Source of the DNA: Nitrososphaerota archaeon
Lineage (GTDB): Archaea; Thermoproteota; Nitrososphaeria; Nitrososphaerales; Gagatemarchaeaceae
DNA: 5,695 bases
Direction: 5' to 3'
Assembly (NCBI GenBank): GCA_005877185.1
Contig: VBPQ01000082.1
Coordinates: 1 to 5,695 of the forward strand
The notes beneath the pieces are model-generated. The model was not told the origin of the DNA. It did not search any database and was given only the letters and a program-made list of their open reading frames with translations. How positions within the stretch are numbered: the first letter of the stretch is position 1; each line of letters begins with the position of its first letter. A program made the translations under genes and the position numbers. Below are positions 1 to 5,695 of the stretch, piece by piece.

Positions 1-1
1 G

Positions 2-82
2 GGTCGAATGCCCTCGCCCCGGCAGTCCCTGGTAGCTTTTGGGGGTTGGATCGAGTCGATTGAGGCTCGCGTCCTTTCGTAA
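2..82 (+). CDS. Possible 3' tail of an upstream gene (partial)
   Basis: This frame is open from the left edge to a TAA at 80-82, giving 26 codons that end in ...GGWIESIEARVLS. The stop directly abuts the GTG at 83 of the next gene, the tight spacing expected within an operon. A second frame is also open for 20 codons to a TGA at 61-63 (ending ...WGLDRVD), so the assignment is not unique, and a stretch this short could be open by chance. No family can be recognised. If real, the gene cluster begins upstream of this window. Confidence 0.3.
   Translation, partial: GRMPSPRQSLVAFGGWIESIEARVLS
50..60. repeat. Short perfect palindrome upstream of the first gene
   Basis: ATCGA and TCGAT form 5-base arms around a single G. 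It lies 22 bases before the GTG at 83. It may be an operator half-site pair, but a palindrome of this length can arise by chance and it may lie inside the tail of an upstream gene. Confidence 0.15.
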
Positions 83-2614
83 GTGCTTAAGATGGGGCAG
101 TTGCCCCAGAAGAGGACAGATCCTCGGACCATGAAGACGACCCAAGTTGTGGTGGAGCGCGGGGCTTTTCAACGCCCGGAGGTGAGGGGCAAGTTCCTGT
201 ACGTTGGAGAAAAGAAACTCTGGGTCAAGGGAGTTAGCTACGGCACCTTCGCGATGGACGAGAACGGGAACGAGAAGCTAACACCTGAAACTGTGGAGAA
301 AGACTTCGCTCGAATGGCGGAGAACGGCTTCAACGTCGTCAGGACTTACACCACCCCTCCAAGGTGGTTCTTGGACGCGGCCCTCAGGCATGGTCTGAGG
401 GTGATGGTGGGAGCGATGTGGGAGCAGCAGACAGCATTCCTAGAAGAACGGGGCGCAGCGAGGAAAATCGAGGAAATTGTCCGGGCACAGGTGAGGAGCT
501 GCTCGGGACACCCGGCCGTCCTGTGCTACATTGTAGCGAACGAAATCCCGGCGTCGGTAGTGCGCTGGTACGGGAAAGGGCGAATAGAGAGGTTCTTGAA
601 GCGGCTCTACTCAGCCGCGAAGCAGGTGGACCCGGGAGCCCTTGTGACCTATGCGAACTACCCTTCAACCGAATACTTGAGGCTCCCCTTTCTCGACTTG
701 GTCTGCTTCAATGTCTACCTAGAATCCCAACGGCCCTTCGAGGACTACTTGGCGAGACTCCACAGCCTCTCCGACGAGCGCCCAGTGTTGATGACCGAAC
801 TCGGACTGGACAGCAGAAGGAACGGGTTGGAGAAGCAGGCGGAGACTCTGGACTGGCAGCTCAGAACCGTCTTCAGGTCAGGGTGTTGCGGCTGCGTGGT
901 GTACTCGTGGACTGACGAATGGCATCTGCGCTTCGGCCCCGTCGAGGACTGGGACTTCGGCCTGACGACCCGAAGCCGGGAGCCCAAACCTGCGCTTGAG
1001 GCGGTAAAGCGGGCTTTCGCAGAAGCGCCGTTCCCTGCCAGTGTGCAGTGGCCGAAGGTCACCGTCGTGGTCTGCACCTTCAACGGCGAGAAGAGGATTC
1101 GCGAAACCCTGGAAGGTCTCGCAAAGCTGGACTATCCTGATTTTGAGGGCGTTGTGGTGGATGATGGTTCGACCGACTCGACTGCCAAGATCGTCGCCGA
1201 ATACTCCTTCAGGCTCATCCGCACCGAGAATCATGGCCTCGCCAGCGCGCGCAATACAGGGATCCGTGCCTCTTCAGGTGAGATTGTCGCATTTATTGAT
1301 GACGACGCGTATCCGGACCCCCACTGGCTCAAAAATTTGGTCTCCTGCCTTACGGAAGGGCGGTACAGCGGGGCCGGGGGTCCCAATTTCACTCCACTAG
1401 GAGAGGGATGGACTGGTAGCATGATCGGAAGGGCACCACGCCCGAGAGCTGTCCTGCACTCGGATGTGCTCGCAGAGCACGTACCCGGTTGCAACATGGC
1501 ATTCTGGAAGAAAGTGCTCGAGGGGATTGGAGGATTCGACCCGGTCTTTCGCGCCGCGGGTGACGATGTCGACCTCTGTTGGCGACTGAGCGAAACAGGA
1601 GGCCAGATCGGATATAGCCACAGCGCCGTCGTGTGGCACCATCCGAGGAACTCCATTCGCTCATACTGGAGGCAGCAAGCCGGCTACGGCAGGGCAGAGG
1701 CCCTGCTCGAAAGAAAGTGGCCCAGAAAGTATGATCCGGTCGGAAGAACGAAGTGGTCAGGGCGGATATACGGCACGGGGTACTCGCTGGGCCTCACCTC
1801 GCTCCGTTCGCGAGTCTATCACGGTGTCTGGGGGACGGCCCCGTTCCAGTCCCTCTATCGCTCCGCCTCTCCATGGTCGCTCTTTTTGACGCCCGAATGG
1901 TACTTCGTTGTCGGAGCGGCAGCCATCGCCACGCTCCTTTCTATCGGCTGGGCGCCTGTGGCTTTCTTCGTTGGTCTCCTCCTGCTGACTCTCTCTCTGC
2001 CCGTCACCGAAGCCATGCTAATCGGTGCGCGCGAGGGGTCGGACGGAAGGACCGGGACTCTGGACCGGGTCGGGTCTGCAATCACGGTGGCATTCCTGTA
2101 TCTAATGGAGCCGCTGGCCCGTCTTTCGGGGCGACTTAGAAGCGGCATGACACCCTGGCGAAGGCATGGGAAGAAGGTCTCGGCGAGATATCATCCACTA
2201 ACAATGAAGAGGTGGCGCGGAGAATGGAGCGCTGTAGAAGCGACTCTCAAGGACATTCAAACATCGCTGTGGAACAGGGGGGCTGTCGCTGTAGCTGGCG
2301 GAGAGTTCGACGACTGGGACCTCGAGGTGCGCGGAGGCACCTTGGGAATGGCCCGGCTCCTATTGGCCATAGAGGAGCATGGCGCGGGCATTCAACTTCT
2401 GCGCTTCAGGATCTGGCCGAGATACCCTCTTGCCTTGCCGTACTTGGGCGTCCCCCTCGCTTTCATGGCCGCAGCGGCTTGGCTCGGCGGCGCCTGGGCG
2501 CCTGCGCTGGCAGCCTGTCTTCTCGACGGGGTACTGGCATTCCGCGCCGTCACTGATGCCGGCTTCGCATGTGGTACCATCAGGGATGTCTTGAAGGATG
2601 ACGGGGCAAAATGA
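83..2614 (+). CDS. Fusion protein: GH2-like glycoside hydrolase domain + family 2 glycosyltransferase + membrane segments
   Basis: Residues 36-310 read as a clan GH-A TIM barrel of GH2 type. An Asn-Glu pair (N153-E154, in VANEIP) fits the acid/base, and E239 in MTELG fits the nucleophile. The barrel closes with a YSWTDEW strand and an FGL...PKPAL tail. There is no signal peptide, so this domain is predicted to be cytosolic. From V326 a GT2 (GT-A fold) domain follows: CTFNG, DDGSTD (360-365), the metal-binding acidic cluster D406-D408 in FIDDDAYP, the GDDVDLCWRL acceptor/base region (D494, D495, D497), WHH near 518-520 and a QQAGYGRAEALL helix (531-542). Probable membrane helices lie at about 606-642 (two), 664-680 (one) and 783-822 (two). 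A soluble stretch at about 690-780 is not recognised. The processive-synthase QxxRW motif is not seen. The start is uncertain: GTG 83 and ATG 92 have no clear ribosome site, while ATG 131 (residue 17) has AGAGGA 14 bases upstream. It overlaps the ABC exporter gene by four bases. Donor, acceptor and product are unknown. Confidence 0.92.
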   Translation: MLKMGQLPQKRTDPRTMKTTQVVVERGAFQRPEVRGKFLYVGEKKLWVKGVSYGTFAMDENGNEKLTPETVEKDFARMAENGFNVVRTYTTPPRWFLDAALRHGLRVMVGAMWEQQTAFLEERGAARKIEEIVRAQVRSCSGHPAVLCYIVANEIPASVVRWYGKGRIERFLKRLYSAAKQVDPGALVTYANYPSTEYLRLPFLDLVCFNVYLESQRPFEDYLARLHSLSDERPVLMTELGLDSRRNGLEKQAETLDWQLRTVFRSGCCGCVVYSWTDEWHLRFGPVEDWDFGLTTRSREPKPALEAVKRAFAEAPFPASVQWPKVTVVVCTFNGEKRIRETLEGLAKLDYPDFEGVVVDDGSTDSTAKIVAEYSFRLIRTENHGLASARNTGIRASSGEIVAFIDDDAYPDPHWLKNLVSCLTEGRYSGAGGPNFTPLGEGWTGSMIGRAPRPRAVLHSDVLAEHVPGCNMAFWKKVLEGIGGFDPVFRAAGDDVDLCWRLSETGGQIGYSHSAVVWHHPRNSIRSYWRQQAGYGRAEALLERKWPRKYDPVGRTKWSGRIYGTGYSLGLTSLRSRVYHGVWGTAPFQSLYRSASPWSLFLTPEWYFVVGAAAIATLLSIGWAPVAFFVGLLLLTLSLPVTEAMLIGAREGSDGRTGTLDRVGSAITVAFLYLMEPLARLSGRLRSGMTPWRRHGKKVSARYHPLTMKRWRGEWSAVEATLKDIQTSLWNRGAVAVAGGEFDDWDLEVRGGTLGMARLLLAIEEHGAGIQLLRFRIWPRYPLALPYLGVPLAFMAAAAWLGGAWAPALAACLLDGVLAFRAVTDAGFACGTIRDVLKDDGAK
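93..108. repeat. Perfect 7-base inverted repeat near the first gene's start
   Basis: TGGGGCA and TGCCCCA flank a central GT. As DNA it is a 16-base near-palindrome suited to a dimeric regulator. As RNA it can form a six-pair GC-rich stem with an AGUU loop. It lies inside the reading frame if translation starts at GTG 83 or ATG 92. If translation starts at ATG 131 it lies 22 bases upstream in the untranslated leader, a sensible place for an operator or leader hairpin. Its function is not shown by the sequence. Confidence 0.35.
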
Positions 2615-4449
2615 CTGTGGTAGGCGCCAAGCCGAAACATGCCGAGTCGGTGGAGGCCGGGATGACGGAGGAAAAGGGAGAGGGGGTGCTCATCAGGCTC
2701 CTCGGCGAATTGCGGCCCTACAGGCTATCGATACTCGCGACCTTTCTCCTGCAGCTCTCCTCGACTCCGCTGACCCTTCTTGCGCCAGTCCCCATCAAGA
2801 TAGTAGTGGATAGCGTCCTTGGTTCCAAACCTCTACCCGGCTACCTGACAGCGGTCGTTCCAGGCTTGTCCACGTTTTCACAGGGCTCGCTCGTGGTTTT
2901 TGCGATTTCGATGCTGCTTGCCGTCACCCTTCTTGCCAGCCTTCAGAGTCTGCTCGTGGCTTGGGCGACAAACAAGCTCGGGAACAGGATCACGGTTGAT
3001 ATGCGTGCTCGCCTTTTCCGCACCCTGCAGAGGCTCTCCATAGCTTATCACGATGCCCGGGGCACCGCCGACTCGAACTACAGTGTCCAGTACGATGCCC
3101 CGTCAGTCCAATCGTTCGCGATGAACGACACTCTTCCGATCGCGTCAGCCTTGCTGACCCTGGCCGGGATGATCACGGTGACGACCTACCTCGACTGGCA
3201 GCTTGCGGTCATCGCCGTCTTGGTTGCGCCGCTCCTAATACTGATTACCGTCGTCTATCGAAGGCGCATCCGCCGTTCGTGGAAAACATTCAAGACCACG
3301 GAGAGCGCCGCCCTGTCTGTAGTACAGGAGGTCCTGACATCCCTGAGGCTGGTAAAGGCCTTTGGGCGGGAAGAGGACGAGAACGAAAAGTTCGTTACAC
3401 AATCCAGCCAGAGCGCCTCGGCCGCTGTCCGCGCCTCCGTGGAGGGAAGCGTCTATGGCCTGCTGATAGGAATGGCGACCGCCGTGGGGCTCGCGGCCGT
3501 GCTTTTGGTAGGGATTCGACACGTGCAATTGGGTGCGCTCAGCCTGGGCGACCTGCTGATTGTCAATTACTACGTGACCCAGTTCTACTCACCCATAAAG
3601 ACGATAGGGGAGAAGGTTGTCAGCATGGAGAAGTCGCTTGCAGGAATGGAAAGGTTCTTCGCCATAGTGGACAGGCAGGACGATGTCCCGGAGAGGCCGG
3701 ATGCCCTTCCGCTTGCGAGGGCGACCGGGAGGGTAGCCTTTAGTGATGTCTCCTTTGAATACGAGAAGGGGCACCCAGTGCTGAAGGGGGTCTCCTTTGA
3801 GATCCAGCCTGGGACAAGCCTCGGAGTGGTGGGACGCACCGGCTCAGGTAAGAGCACGATTGCCAACCTTCTGCTCCGGTTCTTCGACCCCACGGAAGGC
3901 ACGATCACGCTGGATTATCGTGACTTCAGAGACTACAAAGTGAAGGACCTCCGAAACCAGGTCGCTGTAGTGCTGCAGGACACGCTCCTCTTCTCGACCT
4001 CGGTGGCGGAGAACATCAGGTTTGCTCGCCCCGACGCGTCCTTCGAAGAGGTCGTCGCCGCCGCGAAGGCCGCCGAGGCGCACGACTTCATCACTCAACT
4101 TCCAGAGGGTTACGATACGCTTGTCGGTGAACGGGGGATGCTGCTATCCGGCGGAGAAAGGCAGCGCATTTCACTGGCCCGCGCCTTCCTGAAGGACGCC
4201 CCGATTCTCATTCTCGACGAGCCGACCAGCTCGCTCGACATGAAGACCGAAGCGGCAATCATGAAGACAATGGACGGGCTGATCAAAGGAAGGACTACCG
4301 TGCTGATAGCCCACCGCCCTACTACCGTGAGCTACTGCGACCTCGTCCTCGTACTGGAAGAGGGCCGGATTGTCGAAGTCACCAGGGAGGTCCCCACAAT
4401 CGTCAGAAGGATGCTGGAGCCGGACGGTGAGAGGGCAGGGAGCGCGTAG
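2611..4449 (+). CDS. ABC exporter, fused membrane and ATP-binding domains (MsbA/NdvA type)
   Basis: A complete 612-residue half-transporter of the type IV exporter fold, expected to act as a homodimer in the cytoplasmic membrane. Residues 35-320 hold about six membrane helices, starting with a TPLTLLAPVPIKIVVD segment and ending near LLIVNYYVTQFYSPI. The nucleotide-binding domain follows with every key motif intact: A-loop Y384, Walker A GRTGSGKST (408-416), Q-loop Q456, X-loop TLVGERG (503-509), signature LSGGERQ (512-518), Walker B ILILDE (532-537), D-loop SSLD and H-loop H568. Its length is normal for the family. Its ATG overlaps the stop of the GH-GT gene (ATGA), which implies coupled translation and a shared job, most likely export of that enzyme's product. 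Family members move lipids, lipid-linked sugars, glucans, peptides or drugs, so the substrate is inferred only from context. ATG 2662 (residue 18) has a better ribosome site and could be the real or a second start. Confidence 0.96.
   Translation: MTVVGAKPKHAESVEAGMTEEKGEGVLIRLLGELRPYRLSILATFLLQLSSTPLTLLAPVPIKIVVDSVLGSKPLPGYLTAVVPGLSTFSQGSLVVFAISMLLAVTLLASLQSLLVAWATNKLGNRITVDMRARLFRTLQRLSIAYHDARGTADSNYSVQYDAPSVQSFAMNDTLPIASALLTLAGMITVTTYLDWQLAVIAVLVAPLLILITVVYRRRIRRSWKTFKTTESAALSVVQEVLTSLRLVKAFGREEDENEKFVTQSSQSASAAVRASVEGSVYGLLIGMATAVGLAAVLLVGIRHVQLGALSLGDLLIVNYYVTQFYSPIKTIGEKVVSMEKSLAGMERFFAIVDRQDDVPERPDALPLARATGRVAFSDVSFEYEKGHPVLKGVSFEIQPGTSLGVVGRTGSGKSTIANLLLRFFDPTEGTITLDYRDFRDYKVKDLRNQVAVVLQDTLLFSTSVAENIRFARPDASFEEVVAAAKAAEAHDFITQLPEGYDTLVGERGMLLSGGERQRISLARAFLKDAPILILDEPTSSLDMKTEAAIMKTMDGLIKGRTTVLIAHRPTTVSYCDLVLVLEEGRIVEVTREVPTIVRRMLEPDGERAGSA
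2652..2656 (+). promoter_or_regulatory. Strong Shine-Dalgarno before an internal ATG of the ABC gene
   Basis: GGAGG lies five bases before ATG 2662, which is in frame with the ABC exporter at residue 18. The ATG at 2611 has only GAAGGA 12 bases upstream or a short CGGGG run close by. The first 17 residues (TVVGAKPKHAESVEAG) are polar and family-unlike, so the shorter form would still be a complete exporter. The coupled overlap start and this internal start are both plausible. Confidence 0.45.
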
Positions 4450-4628
4450 GGAGTGAGCGGGCGGGTTGGGCAACCACGCAAGAATGCGCAATGGCGCAAC
4501 GATTCAGAGTGTTGGGCGGAATCGTACTTCGGATGAGTACTCTGACCTCGCGAAACTTACGTCCGCGCCGAACTCCCTCTTCAGCGATGGCTGACCGTGA
4601 GAGGGCGTTGGGCCCATAGAGAGGTGCC
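4450..4628 (+). other. Intergenic stretch after the ABC gene; short repeats, no recognisable gene
   Basis: No convincing coding sequence is seen. A 28-codon frame at 4533-4619 (MSTLTSRNLRPRR...) has no clear ribosome site and looks like chance. Two small hairpins are possible: GGTT/AACC at 4464-4475, and TGCGC/GCGCA with an AATG loop at 4485-4498. Neither is followed by a T run, so I do not call an intrinsic terminator. An 8-base palindrome GAGTACTC lies at 4535-4542. GTTGGGC occurs three times (4465, 4511, 4607). A 14-base direct repeat with one mismatch links 4423-4436, inside the ABC gene, to 4593-4606. I see no clear -35/-10 pair. Confidence 0.5.
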
Positions 4629-4762
4629 ATGACAGAAAGTGACATCAGGGAGATTGCGAAGCAATTCTTGGCGGTCTAATTGAACTCAAGAACGACGCCC
4701 AATACCAGACGAAATTCGTGGAAGAACAACTATTGCGCTGATGGTCGTATCGATAGCCCAAT
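4465..4762. repeat. Dispersed RTTGGGC heptamers (three direct, two inverted)
   Basis: GTTGGGC is found at 4465-4471, 4511-4517 and 4607-4613. The inverted form GCCCAAT is found at 4697-4703 and 4756-4762. Spacing between successive copies is 46, 96, 90 and 59 bases, so this is not a regular array. The cluster is confined to the region between the ABC gene and the kinase, and may mark binding sites for a regulator or be coincidence. Confidence 0.25.
4621..4626 (+). promoter_or_regulatory. Shine-Dalgarno (GAGGTG) before ATG 4629
   Basis: GAGGTG matches the consensus complement of the 16S rRNA 3' end and sits two bases (GAGG: four bases) before ATG 4629. It is among the better ribosome sites in the window. 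Yet the frame it serves closes after 16 codons, which is the main reason to suspect a broken gene or a leader peptide here. Confidence 0.45.
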
Positions 4763-4871
4763 CTCCTCACGTATGATCTCGGCCTCGGAGAATGTCATCC
4801 TACATCTTAGCGGAGGTGAAAAAATTAGAATAGCCTCGACATCCACTGCGCTCCTGGATTCGGATGACTGA
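4629..4871 (+). pseudogene. Probable small gene broken by two compensating frame changes
   Basis: ATG 4629 has a good ribosome site and begins MTESDIREIAKQFL, a plausible helix, but stops at TAA 4677-4679. In the -1 frame, protein-like sequence continues from about 4670 to 4738 (LIELKNDAQYQTKFVEEQLLR, then TGA 4739-4741). The original frame then resumes with a protein-like end (RIDSPISSRMIS...ENVILHLSGGEKIRI...LLDSDD) and stops at TGA 4869-4871. One lost base near 4670 and one gained base near 4738 would restore a single protein of about 80 residues. Its stop overlaps the following kinase start by eight bases, as in a coupled gene pair. The alternative uninterrupted frame from TTG 4680 has a shadow-like N-terminus rich in Arg, Asn, Ser and Thr. 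I recognise no family. It could instead be a 16-codon leader peptide followed by noncoding DNA, or carry sequencing errors. Confidence 0.35.
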
Positions 4872-5695
4872 TCAAGTGATGGTGAACGACCGGGCAGCAG
4901 AGCATCCAGCGTTCAGAGCGTGGACTCGATTGCACGGTAGCGGAGCCGCTCCCACGAAGATTGAAGTGCTCAGTCAGCACAAAAAGACAATGGTCTGCAG
5001 ACTGTCCGGCTTGGGGACGGCGAGCGAGGACGTAATCGCCAAGCGCTCCTTCCGGCAGTACATCGGAGTGGAGCGCATGGTCTATGAAGACATTCTACCT
5101 GAGCTGACAGTGAGTTCGTTAAGGTACTATGGTTCAACCGAAGATGATGACCCCAATTATGGATGGTTGTTCATTGAGGACGCAGACGGTCGCCCATACA
5201 CCTCACGTTTGAAAGCGCACCGCATCGCGGCCGGGCGTTGGCTCGGGATCTTGCACACATCCTCATCTTCCCACATCGATGCGCTCTCAAAGTTGCCTGA
5301 TCGAGGACCAGGGCATTACCTGGAACTTTTGCTGTCTGCGCGCCAATGGATAGAGAGGAGCCTCAACCTCGAACTCGAATCAGACGACCTGGACTCCCTA
5401 CGGATGATCATCTCGGACTTTGAACGCCTCGAGGGGCAATGGAACCAGTTGCTGGGGTTCTGCGACAAGCTGCCTCGAACCCTGGTTCATGGGGATTTTT
5501 CTAACCGCAACATCAGGATCCGAACTGCGCCAAGTAGAGGGGTACCTACTCTCGTCTCATTCGACTGGGCGGAGGCTGGGAGGGGCGTACCACCGGTCGA
5601 TATACTGGGAAGATTCGGCCACGGAGAATCCCATTCCGGCGAGCCGGATATCTACACCTACTGGCTGGTCGTGCGGAAGATCTGGATGCTTCCAA
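4864..5695 (+). CDS. Aminoglycoside phosphotransferase-fold kinase (APH/choline kinase type), 3' end outside window
   Basis: A frame open from ATG 4864 to the right edge gives 277 codons without a stop, so the gene is truncated by the window. It has the APH protein-kinase-like fold. K60 in VIAKRSF and E70/E75 in GVERMVYEDILPEL fit the N-lobe nucleotide-binding Lys and Glu. FIEDADG near 103-109 is the hinge. HGDFSNRN (209-216) is the catalytic loop, with D211 as base and N216 as metal ligand. FDWAEAG (233-239) gives D234 as the second metal ligand. Such enzymes transfer phosphate from ATP to a hydroxyl on sugars, amino alcohols, homoserine or antibiotics. With a GH-GT and an exporter next door, a metabolic kinase is more likely than a resistance enzyme. 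The start is fixed upstream by TAG 4831-4833. No clear ribosome site precedes ATG 4864, but it overlaps the preceding frame's stop by eight bases. ATG 4879 is an alternative. Codon use is more mixed than in the first two genes, with CGN exceeding AGG for arginine. Confidence 0.88.
   Translation, partial: MTDQVMVNDRAAEHPAFRAWTRLHGSGAAPTKIEVLSQHKKTMVCRLSGLGTASEDVIAKRSFRQYIGVERMVYEDILPELTVSSLRYYGSTEDDDPNYGWLFIEDADGRPYTSRLKAHRIAAGRWLGILHTSSSSHIDALSKLPDRGPGHYLELLLSARQWIERSLNLELESDDLDSLRMIISDFERLEGQWNQLLGFCDKLPRTLVHGDFSNRNIRIRTAPSRGVPTLVSFDWAEAGRGVPPVDILGRFGHGESHSGEPDIYTYWLVVRKIWMLP

Noticed and set aside
364..915. 183-codon + strand frame inside the GH domain
   Set aside because: It overlaps the GH domain in another frame and its product is rich in Arg, Gly and Glu without motifs, as expected of a frame shadow in GC-rich DNA.
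1562..1591. GDDVDLCWRL in the GT2 domain, where many GT2 enzymes have an ED pair
   Set aside because: Asp can serve as the base and, as far as I recall, this variant occurs in related GT2 proteins, so it is not good evidence of inactivation.
4464..4498. Two small hairpins just after the ABC stop as a possible terminator
   Set aside because: The stems are only 4-5 pairs and no T run follows, so an intrinsic terminator is not supported.
4423..4606. 14-base direct repeat with one mismatch (GAC-S-GTGAGAGGGC at 4423-4436 and 4593-4606) as a possible attachment site or target duplication
   Set aside because: One copy lies inside the ABC coding sequence, the repeat is short, and nothing mobile lies between the copies.
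4533..4619. 28-codon frame considered as a possible modified-peptide precursor near the ABC transporter
   Set aside because: There is no ribosome site, no leader/core pattern, and no maturation enzyme is visible in the window.
4403..4645. 80-codon open frame on the - strand across the ABC gene's 3' end and the intergenic stretch
   Set aside because: It lies largely in DNA already coding on the + strand, has a low-complexity Arg/Ser/Pro-rich product, no recognisable motif and no clear ribosome site.
1..5695. CRISPR arrays, tRNA or rRNA genes, insertion sequences
   Set aside because: No regular repeat-spacer pattern, no cloverleaf-like or rRNA-like sequence, and no transposase frame or paired terminal repeats were seen on either strand.

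Overview
The window looks like a GC-rich bacterial chromosome segment, probably from an environmental organism. All convincing genes lie on the + strand. I cannot name the taxon. In the first two genes AGG appears, by eye, to be the most used arginine codon and AAG and GAG are favoured. That would suit several deep-branching soil or sediment lineages and does not exclude an archaeon.

Layout. Positions 1-82 hold a short stretch that may be the tail of an upstream gene. At 83-2614 lies a large fusion protein: a cytosolic clan GH-A glycoside hydrolase TIM barrel (GH2-like), then a family 2 glycosyltransferase, then membrane segments with a small unrecognised domain between them. Its stop codon overlaps by four bases (ATGA) the start of a full-length fused ABC exporter at 2611-4449, so the two are almost certainly cotranscribed and translationally coupled. 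A 414-base stretch follows (4450-4863) with no intact recognisable gene. It holds a well-placed Shine-Dalgarno and ATG at 4621-4631 leading into what looks like a small protein broken by two compensating frame changes, plus several copies of a short RTTGGGC motif. From 4864 to the right edge runs the first 277 codons of an aminoglycoside-phosphotransferase-fold kinase, cut by the window end.

How the genes may work together (inference). A glycosyltransferase that carries its own glycoside hydrolase, next to a one-chain ABC exporter, resembles in outline the NdvB/ChvB plus NdvA/ChvA arrangement for cyclic beta-glucan synthesis and export, although the domains are not the same. The simplest reading is assembly, trimming or transglycosylation, and export of an oligosaccharide or glycoconjugate. 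The phosphotransferase could phosphorylate a small hydroxylated substrate of the same pathway, but its composition differs from the first two genes and it may be a separate unit.

The strongest points to follow are the GH-GT fusion with both GH-A catalytic glutamates apparently intact, the fragmented small gene before the kinase, and a perfect inverted repeat between competing start codons of the first gene.
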